Assembly: GCF_022539665.2 (NCBI RefSeq)
Contig: NC_081339.1
Coordinates: forward strand, 8,119,367-8,183,366
Origin: Daphnia carinata
Taxonomy: Eukaryota; Arthropoda; Branchiopoda; Diplostraca; Daphniidae
DNA: 64,000 bases
Direction: 5' to 3'
A model generated the notes under the pieces. It did no database searches and was not told the origin of the DNA. It saw only the letters and a program-made list of their open reading frames with translations. This document shows, piece by piece, positions 1 to 10,777 of the stretch (its first letter is position 1; every line of letters begins with the position of its first letter). The position numbers and the translations under genes were made by a program.

Positions 1-2555
1 GGCCACCGACGGCAGTGGCGGTGCCCCCGCACCCGATGGCCCAACAACAGCAACAACCGGCGCAACAACAAACTACGCCGCAACAACCACAACCGTGGAC
101 TGGACCGCAAACGATGGCCAACAATAGACAGCCGTTCATGGGACCTCGGCCGCCCTACACATCGTTACGCGCTCCAGACGGGAAACCTTACCCTATGCCA
201 CCGATTTCCGGCAAGGGACCAATGACGGGTCCGCCCGGACCGGCCAATTTTCCACAGGGCATGCCACCTGGACCAACGGCCAACATGCCAATCTACTCGG
301 CCAAACGCGAATCGTATTTCCCTCCAGATTCGGTCGAAGCTGTTGTGCCTGTGATGGCCAAGCGCCGCCGCCTCTGCCGGGCCGATGTTGTTCCAGTAGA
401 TGCCTGGAGAGTTTACCTCGCATTGAAGTCTGGTCTGTTGGCTGAATCTACCTGGGCAATTGACGTCCTCAATGTTCTGCTCTACGACGACGCCAGTGTC
501 CACTACTTCACGTTGTCCTACATGCCCGGTCTGACGGAAGTTCTCTTGGAACATTTTCGGCGCTGCCTGTCGCAAATATTCACCATCTTGGAAGACATGG
601 AAATTGGTTACGACCGCGTCGAAGAGTTCAAATGCAAATTGAAGCAGAGATCTATCAAACCGGCGGCGGACAGTTGCCCAGCGACGAGCGGGACGGCCGT
701 TGAAGAGGAGGAAGATGCTTGGTGGAATTGGCCAAAACGGAAAGCAGAGCCTGACGGCATGGACGTTGCCGATTTGGGCGCCGTCAAAGGGAGCGATTTG
801 GCTGGTGAACGCGTCCGTTTCCTCGACGGACCTGACTGGTCGATGAACACGCGACGCGGGGAAAAAGTCGGTGTTGCCCCACGAGACAAGGAACTCTTTG
901 TCGTCGATGTCAAGAAGGATTGGGACGTCCACGACGGTTTTGAAAGCGGCATGGATCAGTGGCAGATTGGTGGCGGCGATACGACCCAGCACATTGTCAC
1001 ACACTTTACGGCGGAATTAAACATCGTCCCGTTTGTCCGAGTCCTGAAGAAAATTGACAAGAGAGAGCAGCCAGACACTGTGGAACACGCCAACGAAACG
1101 GAACGCCAGGTCGAACCGGATGGCGTCAAAGAGAAGCAACCCGAAGAGCCCGGCCAGCCAACGTCAGTTCAGGCGAAAAATTGTCTTGTAAAGCCCAGCC
1201 GCAATTTGGCCGACGTCCTCAAACGGATCAAAAAGGAGGACGCGTCTTCCACGCCGGATCAAGAAAAAGCTGTGGAACAATCGGATGCCGAAGAGGCGGC
1301 CAGACTTGCCGGTCCCAGCAGACTGGAAGAAGCGGAGGTGAAGAAGGAACCCGTCGAATTGGCGGAAGGAAGACGAGAGCCGGCCGCGAAAGCGCCAGCC
1401 GTCCGGCAAGCAGAGTCTTCGTCGACAGTGATTACCCTCCCTAGTGGTAGCCGTTTGATCATCCGTGACCCCCACGGAACGTTGAAAAGACGCAAGATGG
1501 ACGAATACGAAGATGAATGCTACACGCGCGATGAGAGCAGCCTCTACCTAGTAGACGACAGCCAAGACGCGTTGGCCAGGCGGGCACTGGCCCTGTCGAA
1601 TATCTTTCGCAGCCTAAGCTTTGTGCCAAGTAACGAGACAGAGTTGGCCAAGAATTCCACTTTGCTGGTCATCGTTGGCAAGATCCTTTTGCTACATCAC
1701 GACCACCCGCTACGATCGTCGCACCAAAAGAACTACGATCGAGAAGAGGATGTCGATTTTGCTTCCGTCGACTCGCTGGCCACCAGCGGATCGGCTTCGG
1801 GTTTGAGCAAGTGCGAAACGGACTGGTGGTGGGACACGCTGCTGGCCCTCCGTGAAAACGTCCTCGTCCTGATGGCTAACATCGCCGGTCAGCTAGATCT
1901 GTCCGTTTATTCGGAAGAGATTGTTCGGCCTGTGATTGACGGTCTTCTCCACTGGGCCGTTTGCCCGTCCGCTCAATCGCAAGATCCCTTCAGTTCATTC
2001 GGTCCCCATTCTACATCGTTGCTGTCTCCCCAGCGGCTCAGTTTGGAGGCGCTGTGCAAACTGATGGTGATGGACGCCAACATGGACTTGATCCTGGCCA
2101 CTCCGCCGTTCTTGCGACTGGAGAAGTTGGTCCACTTCCTGACGCGGTCGCTCTGCCGCACCGAGGACCAGGTGCTTCGGGAATTTGCCGTCAACTTGCT
2201 CTACTACTTATCGGCCGCAGATTCAGGCATGGCCCGGCTGATTGCCCTGCACAACAACAGTCTGGCCCTGCTAGTCTCGTTTGTCGAACAAGCCGAGGCC
2301 AACGCGCTGGCCGTGGCCAGCCAACATGGCATTCAAGCGCTGCGCGAGAATCCAGAGTCGATGGGTACGAGCCTGGACATGTTGCGTCGAGCGGCATCAA
2401 CCCTTTTCCACATCGCCCGGCACCCAGAGTCGCGTCCATTGCTGGCCAAGCTGGAGCAACGGCTTCTGGCTTTAGTGATGTCGCAAATCATGGACCAGAG
2501 CGTGGCCGCTCTCCTCTCCAAAAGTCTCTACCTCTGCAACAGTGATGACGAATGA
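1..2555 (+). CDS. osa: Osa/ARID1 (BAF250) C-terminal coding exon, 5' partial
   Basis: This is the last coding exon of the trithorax-group protein Osa (ARID1/BAF250), the ARID subunit of the SWI/SNF (BAP) chromatin-remodelling complex, acting in the nucleus. The frame is open from the first bases (frame of nt 3) to TGA at 2553-2555, giving about 850 residues. It begins in a Pro/Gln-rich, Gly/Met-rich linker. A basic AKRRRLCR stretch follows, then the BAF250_C signature SGLLAESTWAIDVLNVLLYD, with HFRRCLSQIF just after. A charged, poorly conserved insert follows. The C-terminal ARM-like half includes LRENVLVLMANIAGQLDLS and ends NSDDE. The ARID domain must lie upstream of the window. The family identity is clear. 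Whether this long exon corresponds to one or several exons in relatives cannot be judged here. Antisense ORFs over it are shadows. Confidence 0.93.
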   Translation, partial: PPTAVAVPPHPMAQQQQQPAQQQTTPQQPQPWTGPQTMANNRQPFMGPRPPYTSLRAPDGKPYPMPPISGKGPMTGPPGPANFPQGMPPGPTANMPIYSAKRESYFPPDSVEAVVPVMAKRRRLCRADVVPVDAWRVYLALKSGLLAESTWAIDVLNVLLYDDASVHYFTLSYMPGLTEVLLEHFRRCLSQIFTILEDMEIGYDRVEEFKCKLKQRSIKPAADSCPATSGTAVEEEEDAWWNWPKRKAEPDGMDVADLGAVKGSDLAGERVRFLDGPDWSMNTRRGEKVGVAPRDKELFVVDVKKDWDVHDGFESGMDQWQIGGGDTTQHIVTHFTAELNIVPFVRVLKKIDKREQPDTVEHANETERQVEPDGVKEKQPEEPGQPTSVQAKNCLVKPSRNLADVLKRIKKEDASSTPDQEKAVEQSDAEEAARLAGPSRLEEAEVKKEPVELAEGRREPAAKAPAVRQAESSSTVITLPSGSRLIIRDPHGTLKRRKMDEYEDECYTRDESSLYLVDDSQDALARRALALSNIFRSLSFVPSNETELAKNSTLLVIVGKILLLHHDHPLRSSHQKNYDREEDVDFASVDSLATSGSASGLSKCETDWWWDTLLALRENVLVLMANIAGQLDLSVYSEEIVRPVIDGLLHWAVCPSAQSQDPFSSFGPHSTSLLSPQRLSLEALCKLMVMDANMDLILATPPFLRLEKLVHFLTRSLCRTEDQVLREFAVNLLYYLSAADSGMARLIALHNNSLALLVSFVEQAEANALAVASQHGIQALRENPESMGTSLDMLRRAASTLFHIARHPESRPLLAKLEQRLLALVMSQIMDQSVAALLSKSLYLCNSDDE

Positions 2556-3510
2556 GTTACACACACACACACACATACAGATTGACCCCCCGGCAATTTG
2601 CGACATCAAAAAAAACAACAATATCGAACGGCGACTACGATAAGACAAAGATAATTGATGAGTGGAATCGAGTCTTTGTTTCATTTTTTTTTAATTAATT
2701 AAAATATTATATTATTGATACAACAAAAAAAGCGAACGGAAATCTCACCAGCATTGGCTATCATTCCTTGTAATATTTTCGCCCGCCTCTATATCCCTCT
2801 TTTCCTCTTTTTTTTTTTTTTTTTACACAGCGCATCACCACACACCACCTTCACCTCTTACCTAATTTTTTTTTTTGTTTGTTTGTTGGTTTGTTTGTTT
2901 TTTATTTTCTTCTTCTTTTTGGTTCTCGTCGGGAAATTCTCTGTCAAACGTGTGGAAATGAGAGAAGACACAGAGAGCGGAAAGAAGAAAGAAAGTGAGA
3001 AGGAAAAAAACGCTGTGAAAGTTTCTTTAGTGTGTGTGTGTGTGTGTGTGAAGCCACGATCACGCAATGTGATTGGCTTAATGCTACGATCATGTGACTG
3101 CTGAAAATACAAAATACTGCTCTACAATGGCCCACGAAAATTCAAAAAAATGTTGCGACGTTGAGGGATTTCGGCGCGTATTTTTCCTTTTCGCCTCCGT
3201 CAAAAGTCTGCGAATGTGCGAGTGTCTTGTGTATGAACGTGAGCTTTCAAAATGACGAGAAAAAATGGGCAGGTGGGACGGCCGTCTACCACCTGTTTGT
3301 ATTGCTGTGAAAAAATATCTTCAACGTTTTTCTTATTATCCTTTTTTTTTTTTTGTCTGCCAAGTTTTATTTCTCCCACCCTTCCTTCATCGATCTTTAT
3401 GAAACTCCTCGATAATATTGTGATGAACCAGAAGAGATGTAGTCCAGCCCCAGGGTCAAATCTGAAGAAACCCTGAACATTTTTGTCTACACACAATAAA
3501 TAAAAGAGAA
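2556..3510 (+). other. osa 3' UTR with poly-A signal
   Basis: Non-coding sequence after the osa stop. It holds short CA and TG microsatellites (about 2558-2574 and 3033-3049) and long T runs. A tandem AATAAATAAA at about 3495-3504 is the best poly-A signal. The 3' end is inferred, not shown. Confidence 0.5.
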
Positions 3511-6211
3511 AAAAAAACACATTGAAAAGTAATGGCAAGAAAATATTTATCAACATGAGGAATTTAAAAAAAAAACGAAAATCTTTGCAAATGACCTCTG
3601 AGGGTCAGAATAGAAAATCCTCGAGGAACAATCCCGTTTCGAACCCCACAAAACCTTGTCTTACTCCTCTTCTGTGACCACTTTTTTTTTAATACTTGGT
3701 TTCATCCCAATTTTTGTATTATTTCAAATTGTATTGTTCATCGTGTGACCATGGAAAAGCATTGTAGGACAATGGAGAATACATGTGACTGTACATAGGA
3801 TCGTAAAAATGGCTGTTTGGAAGTAGTTTCTCTTTTCCTCGAATTCTTCAGGTAGTCTGACATGAAATCTTCGATACTCGAGGGACATAAAAATTCTGCG
3901 TAAGGTAAATGCACTACGGTTGAACCCCCATGTCCGTTTGACTTGGAAAAGTTCACACACCGCGTCAATCAGTTTCATGTTGGGTAATCCACACAATATC
4001 GCGATGACATTTATGTCGTCTGCTACAAAAGGAAACAGTATTTGCACATCGTTTACAAGATAATATACAGTGCAGACGAACAAACAATTGTAAACCACCA
4101 ACCATTTCGTCGGGAGCACAGCAATCGTCAAATTTGGTTTGTTGACATTTTGTTTTTATTTGTTTGATAAGCGGCTTTCGGTTGGACGTCACAGTATAGG
4201 GCCTAATTATGTTGATTTACTTTTCTTGCCCACTGTTATTCCAGTCATGACACGTCATCTTACTTTTTCAACTCACGTAGATCTAGACGAATCGACACAA
4301 GAGATCTCGAACGTACTTCAAGTGAATTCAAAAACAAAATGTTACCAAACATCCAGACAATAACGATATCTTTCATTGTCACGTCACTTTCCCGTTCTAC
4401 CGAGGTTCCTTTAATGATGACACATTAGTGCCCCCCCCCCAAAAAAAAATGATGAAATCAATTCTCAGTTGTTTTTTAAAACGTGTATTTGGTTGTTTTA
4501 TTCTTGCCTCCCCCCCCCCCCCCCCAAAAAAAAAAATGTGTCCAACACCAAAATATAACTAGCATTATCACTGTATATCTAATACGAAAATCAGCGCTTT
4601 CTTTCCAAACTCCAGTATGTACGGTGGCGGCCGCATGCGTATCGAATAACAGGCGCTTTAGTCAATGATCGTGAACCGCATCGATAAGGAGAGTCATGGC
4701 GACCAGGAGACGTTTGCTGGTCTTTCACAAGCTTTTTCGGTATTTCAGACAAATTCGATGTGAGCGCCATCCTTTCGTCTGTTCTGTTACAGATTTATTA
4801 AGATTAAATCAACACATTTCTACCGTAAAGCTTGGATCTGTTATCTAATCTAATGAATGTAGCCTACTAACGCAAACAACTGACCACATATTTCATGTTT
4901 TTTATTCAATGGTTATCGCAAATAATAGCTATTGAGACGTATGGTCATTGGAGAAACTTATTATTTCACAACGTTTAGAATAGTTATGAGCTTAATATCT
5001 TAGCTTTTCAAACACATTTACGGTTGTCTTTTTAAGATGTGCGTTTTCGACTACCGGTGGTCAGTTTCAACCGGTAAAGGCGAACACATACACCGTCGTT
5101 ATCCTGCGCTCCCGCGGCCACTTCTTCACCAACGACGCTGCGATAGGACTCCTATTCAGTTTCTTGCGAAGCGCCACGCGGTCTGGACGCATCCGTTCTA
5201 CACTCTTGTCTTCCTGTTGTGCAATTCTGAGATCTCAAACTTTGCCTTCACTTACACGTTTGTGTGTGTGTATGTTCGGGCAGTAATCATCGATTGGCCA
5301 AAACTACGAATCTGAATCGCCGATTTTCTGAGGTAAAAAAATATCTTTCACAAATTTGCATTCCACTAGTTGAGTCATTGTCACAGCATCATGTTTAGAC
5401 GTGTAATTGCTACACTCGATATCCCTATAAGAAAGCAATTGCAATCACATTTCGCTCTGATTTGATTTACTTTTTATCTAACCTTCATTTCGTTACGATA
5501 ATGAAGGGGTTTTACTTCCTAACTCGTTTGGCATACATTTTTTTTTTTTTGGTGTGTGTTTTGACCGTCATCCGCTAATTCTATACTTGGATGTCACATT
5601 TCGGGCTGATGGCTGCAAAGCGGACGAAGTTTGTGTCAAATGTCAAAATTAGCCGCTTTCAATTGAGCTAACCAGTTTGGACGGAATGTACGACGATGAC
5701 TCTAGCTCTTCTTCGCGCCGCTCTTAGTCAAACATAGCTAAACAAGCCAAAACCACGAAGAGCCTTTTGGCCAGTGTTCCTACTTGGGTCCCGGTTTGTT
5801 GAGCGGGTCCCGCACTATTTATAGCTTGAAGGATATGAAAGACTTTGGCCAGCTCCAACACCTTGATAGAAACTGATTTTGCTTTCTTTTACAACATTTT
5901 TTTTCACCCTTCATCTATGTCTTTTTTCGAACCAGTAAGAACCCTACAGCTAGCAGCCCGTTTATATATACACACACATAGAGCCAGTGTCCGTGTCGAC
6001 TGTGATCAATTCTAACCACGACTGAGCAAACGGCGCGATTGAATCCGAAATTCGACAGTTGTATTAGTATTTCAAAAGCGGTTTGTGTGTACGATTTATG
6101 CTTAGTAGTGGATATTATATCGAATCCAAAGGGCACACATTGTTCTCCCGTTTTTTATTGTATTCTAAATAGCTAAATGGCGTTTGTGATGGCCTTCTAT
6201 TTACAGGCAAA
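3511..6211. other. Intergenic, no gene recognised
   Basis: A/T-rich spacer between osa and the ENPP gene with poly-C/poly-A junctions near 4430 and 4510. The 135-codon minus-strand ORF at 3724-4131 resembles no family I know. A 3' splice site (TTTACAG) at 6200-6206, just before the ENPP start, suggests an upstream non-coding first exon somewhere in this interval. Confidence 0.4.
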
Positions 6212-8341
6212 ATGCAACGGTGTGGCCTGGCGATCCTTTGCTGTTTGGTCGTATGCTCACTGGCTGCACCGGACAAACCCAAAGAGGCTCATCGTAAAGA
6301 AAAATTAGTTGTCATCCTTCTTGACGGGTAAGGAGATTACAACGAATTTTGCATGATCTCGTGGTGTAACTAAAGATTGTTGCTTAACTCTTTACAGTTT
6401 TCGGTGGGACTATGTTGAGCTACAGAAAGATAAGGAGGCCCTGCCCGGTTTCCGACAACTGCACAAAGAGGGCGTCAGGGCCAAATGGGTGAATCCCATC
6501 TTCCCCTCGCTGTCGTACGCCAGTTGGACCACCCTAAGTACAGGTGAACAAACATTAAACATACTTTTTTTTTTGTTTTTTTTTTTTGCGTTGAAAGTCA
6601 TTACCAGTGTTAGTCGCCTGAGGCCATTATGCTCGAGACTCGTCTCGAATTACACGACCGAATTATCGGGTTATTATCCACGTTTTCGAGAATAATTAAA
6701 TAGTTTGAAATCAATTTAGGGCTCTATGCGGAAAACCACAATATTATCGGGAATTATTTCCACGACTCGTACCGTAAGGAAACATTCGAGTTGTTCAACC
6801 GAAGTCTTTCGTCAAATCCACGTTGGTGGCAGGATGCTGAGCCCATATGGACAACAGCCACGCGCAAGGGTCGTAAAGTGGGAACTTTCCTCTGGGCTCG
6901 GTAAATCAGTTTACGCTATCGCAACCCTTTGCTCCGTTTTTTTTTTTTTTTTGTACATGTTTTGTTTTTCTAAAACTAAACATGTCCCTTTTGTTTTGTT
7001 TTTTCGTAGAAGCGACATTCCTGTTCGAGGCATTCTACCCCATCAGGCCCAGGGTTTTCAACTTACCAAAGGTGCCACTAGCCTTGGTGCCAATCTAGAT
7101 AAAACGATCAAAATGATCAAATCGGAAGGATACGATTTGGTCATGGTAAGCATTTCCGGTGACAAATATCTTTTCATTAAATTTTTTAAAAATTTTGATT
7201 TCTGAATAGGTTTACAACGAACACATTGATAACAAAGGGCATCAATTCGGTAAGGCTTCCATTAGTGACATTTTCACAATCAAAAATGAATCATTGTCAT
7301 TTGAAATTTGGATTTAGGCCCCGACTCACCCGAGTTAATGATAGCTCTACAAGAAGTGGATGCAGAGCTTTACAAATTCTTAAAAAAGTTAGATGAAACA
7401 GATCTCGATGAAACGGTAAAAATATATATTAAGGGGCACTGTACGACCCCGTCAAACTTTGAAATTCTAAATATCAGTATATAAATAAATGGGGTTTTAT
7501 GTCATTTTAGGTGAATGTGATGATTGTTTCCGACCATGGGATGACGTCAGGTACGCCACATACTGGAGCAGAGTACGTAGAGATAGACGATTATCTCGAC
7601 ATGGACGATGTTTCATATGTCATTGACCGTGCTGCAGTAGCAGCCGTGGCCCCTCTTCCTGGAAAAGCGGATAAGGTGAACAAAGTTTTTAGAAAGTCAT
7701 CATTGCAATGAAATTTGAATTCCTAGATGCACGTGCGAGCATTCCGCGTTACACAATTTACTGCACCTGTAATAGAGTCATAATGAATAATGACATTTAT
7801 CAGGTCTACAAGCAACTGAAGCAAATGCGTGGCGTGGATGTTTATCGGCGAGATGATATACCTGATCATTATTACTACAAAAATGGACGTTACGTTCAGG
7901 AGATTCTAGTCTGCGCCAAACATGGTGAAATGCCTAATCATTTCCTGATTAACAAAAAATATCAAAGTAATTTACAAATTTTTTATTTCAGGATTTGTTA
8001 TTAGCGGAGCTGACAGCCCGAAACAAATCCCGCGTGATCCTTCCACACCCCGACCTATGATTTGGGGCGGCCTACATGGCTATGACAACACACATCCTGA
8101 CATGAGGACCATCTTCATGGCCATGGGTCCCTCTTTCAAAAAGCATTATAAGGGTGAACCAATTGATTTGGTGGATATCTATCAAATCTATGCTCATGTT
8201 CTGGACTTGGAGCCTAAACCGCATAACGGCTCTTGGTCACGCGTTCGATCGTACCTCACCAACAGTGCCTCATTCACAAAAGTCCTCAGCTGGAATCCAA
8301 TCCTTATGACTCTGCTGATCCTGCTAAGATATTTTATTTAA
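6212..8341 (+). CDS. ENPP6: ENPP6-like glycerophosphocholine choline phosphodiesterase
   Basis: Nine exons: 6212-6327, 6398-6543, 6720-6900, 7010-7145, 7210-7249, 7318-7415, 7511-7675, 7804-7924 and 7992-8341, all phase-consistent, giving 450 aa. The protein starts with a signal peptide (about residues 1-19). It carries the alkaline-phosphatase-fold motifs of ectonucleotide pyrophosphatases: the LLDGF metal-binding Asp38, FPSLSY with nucleophile Ser78, HIDNKGHQFGP, SDHGM and GLHGYDN. It ends in NGSWSRV plus a hydrophobic tail (about 433-450) that suggests a GPI anchor, as in vertebrate ENPP6. The family releases phosphocholine from lyso- and glycerophosphocholine at the cell surface. In ENPPs the nucleophile is usually followed by Pro-Asn. 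Here the sequence is SYASW, so the transition-state Asn is Ser81. That may alter activity. Family assignment is firm, substrate is inferred. Confidence 0.9.
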
Positions 8342-9049
8342 ATCATTACAAACGATGCCACGAGTCTAATCAGCAGAACAATGAATACCAGTACTATTTT
8401 TATTTTATTGAAAAAAAAATTATTATCTATTAAAGTACTATGGCTGAGTGAGCTCTACTTAAACGTCCCATACCAAGAGGAAATTTCAGTGTAAGAAACG
8501 CGATGCCTTTGCTAGTTACGCTCATCCATAAGATACTTATCGATAGAAGAAATTGTTGAACTAGTCTGTTGATTCACATGCGACATTGTATTTTATGGCC
8601 TTTTTAACTGATCCATCCCCTATAACTTTTCCTGTACGTTTGTTCGTTTGAAATTAAAAAAAAAGTTCCCTAGTGTATCGGCTAATACAACTGCTTTATA
8701 ATTCAACCAATCTCGATTCGATGTTGGCTTTCAATAGTCTCTTAATCCTATAACCTTAGTTTTTTTAGGACCCAATTGATTTGATGATAAACGTTTTTTT
8801 ATCATTTTTTGAGAGCTGTCATCTTTCGCGTAAATCAGTTCCATATTCTCCAAGACTGCATCTCCTATAACGTGCCATGACGTCATTCTCCAGTGAACAA
8901 TTCGCATCATCGTTCGTCATTTATTTCTATTTGTTTACGTACTGTTTGGCGGCCACTAGTAAAAATCCCACGTCAAAACTAAGACTGCTTGGACAGTAGT
9001 CCCAAATAATCGAAGACATTCATAATATGTTATTTAGATCACAGCTATA
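8342..9049. other. Intergenic between ENPP and ZNF511-like gene
   Basis: About 700 bp. The ENPP 3' UTR is at the left and the ZNF511-like promoter/5' UTR at the right. A/T-rich, with no supportable ORF, RNA gene or clear poly-A hexamer directly downstream of ENPP. Confidence 0.4.
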
Positions 9050-9875
9050 ATGTTTTCAGAAAAAACCGTTTCTCAGGTAAATGATACGTGCTGGTCAAAA
9101 CTCGAAAAATTCGCTGTTCAGAGAAGATTCATCGATGATGCTTACTACCAACCTGGAAACAAGTTGTGTCAAAGTGTTCTGGGTAAGAAATCAGTAGTCA
9201 TATTTGACAATGAAGATTTCCTTCATCAACAGTAAGTTGTACAATTAAAGAGAATGAAAAAGTTTTTAATATTTTTGCTTATTAGAACAGAAAAGTTTAG
9301 GTGTCATGTTCCTGCATGTATGAAAGTTTTCGAAACACTTATTAGCTTTGAAGATCACTATAACACTCAGCATCGGTATGTTTGTGACACATGCCACAAA
9401 CGACTTCCATCTCCTCATCTTCTGGATTTACACATATCTGAAACACATGATTCCTACTTTGCAGCACTGGCAGAAAGAAAACCCATGGTATCTATTTTCT
9501 AAAATGATTTTTTTTCAATTTTGTCTGAGCATTTGTTTTTCATAGTTCCAATGCTTTGTTGAAAGTTGCAATTTAAGATTTTCAGACAAGAAGGAAAGAC
9601 GCTCACATTGCATAGAAGTACATAAATTTCCTCCTGACTTCCGCTATGATTCTTCAAAAAATGGAGAAAAGAAAAAGAAAATAGTTCAGACAGATTCCTC
9701 AGCAAGTACGTCGAAGCCAGGCAGAATGTTGGGATTCGGACATACATCGAACAGGGGTTTCTTTCGGAATAGAGGTCGTGGAGGAACTCATCGGAGTGAT
9801 AGAAAACCGCGAAGTACAAATGAAGGAGAGGTGTCGATGGCTGATTTGGAAGATGCGTTGCCATCAATGGAATGA
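9050..9875 (+). CDS. ZNF511: ZNF511-like C2H2 zinc-finger protein
   Basis: Three exons (9050-9231, 9286-9487, 9546-9875) give a 237-aa protein. Three closely spaced C2H2 fingers are visible: FRCHVPACMKVFETLISFED followed by an HYNTQH pair, YVCDTCHKRLPSPHLLDLHI with ETH, and FQCFVESCNLRFSDKKERRS with CIEVH. This arrangement is typical of ZNF511, a small, little-studied conserved nuclear protein. The C-terminal third is Arg/Gly/Lys-rich (FGHTSNRGFFRNRGRGG) and ends in an acidic helix (MADLEDALPSME), also as in ZNF511. A poly-A signal AATAAA lies at 9940-9945. The ATG at 9050 is the first in frame. Identification rests on remembered family layout, and the molecular role is unknown. Confidence 0.82.
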
Positions 9876-10777
9876 CCGTGTACTGATTGGCCATTATACC
9901 ATAAAACATCATATTTGTATTTAAAATGATCAAAATACTAATAAAACAGAAGCTGGTTGGTTTTTTCCAATTATGTTAGTTATGGCAGTCAGTCCAATTT
10001 AGGTCTGGATGGAATAGGCTTGGTGTATTCACAGCCACCTTAGTATCCTGTCTCGCAAATCAAACATATACTGTATATTGCGTTGGAATACTTCACAGAA
10101 AGCCTTCTTTTTTTACTCTACATTTTACCCATAATTTCACCACCTGCAGAAACTTATCGATAAATATCTGCGAGGAAAAAGGAATTTGGAACTCGTGACA
10201 ATAGGCACGGGACACAATAAGCCGGAAAATAATGTTAGCAATCCGAATCGGGTGTGTGATTTCCAACCTGTACTTTAGGCATGCTGGCACAGTGCGCTAC
10301 GTCGTGTCATCTGAACCTAATTTTGAACTAGTCTAGCAAACTTAGGACGATATAAGAAACTCTACAAACTATCATATAAAAAAAAATTTTTTGCTTTTCT
10401 CCATATTCTTGCGCGAGGAACTTACATCTCATACTGGCGCACGATATTTATATTTACCTGATCTTCACTGAAGAAGGTGGTTGAGCTACATGCGAACAAC
10501 CATAGATGTCGTTATCGTCGGAGTTGTATTTATCATATTAGTCTTGTCTGTCTCTGCTTCCAACCTAGATTCCTGTACTTGCTCTTAATTTTAATTTTTA
10601 CGAGAAAAAAAAAGTTTACAAATATTTATCATTGACTGGTGGTTAAATGCTTTTTAATGTAGAACACATAGGCACGAAGTTTCTTTTCGTCGTTTGTCTC
10701 CGCCTGAAATTCTAATATTTTAAAAAGAAACAATTAGTTCATCTGGGCCATTTGAGAGAAGCTGTTCTCTTTCAATC
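9876..10777. other. Intergenic between ZNF511-like gene and HEATR5
   Basis: Contains the ZNF511-like 3' UTR with AATAAA at 9940-9945. The rest is A/T-rich and presumably holds the HEATR5 promoter and 5' UTR. No other gene or RNA feature seen. Confidence 0.4.

Noticed and set aside
165..1004. 279-codon minus-strand ORF opposite osa
   Set aside because: Antisense shadow of the GC-rich osa exon. The plus-strand frame matches BAF250_C, and the antisense translation resembles nothing.
3724..4131. 135-codon minus-strand ORF between osa and ENPP
   Set aside because: No recognisable domain, no splice-supported partner exons, composition like the surrounding A/T-rich DNA.
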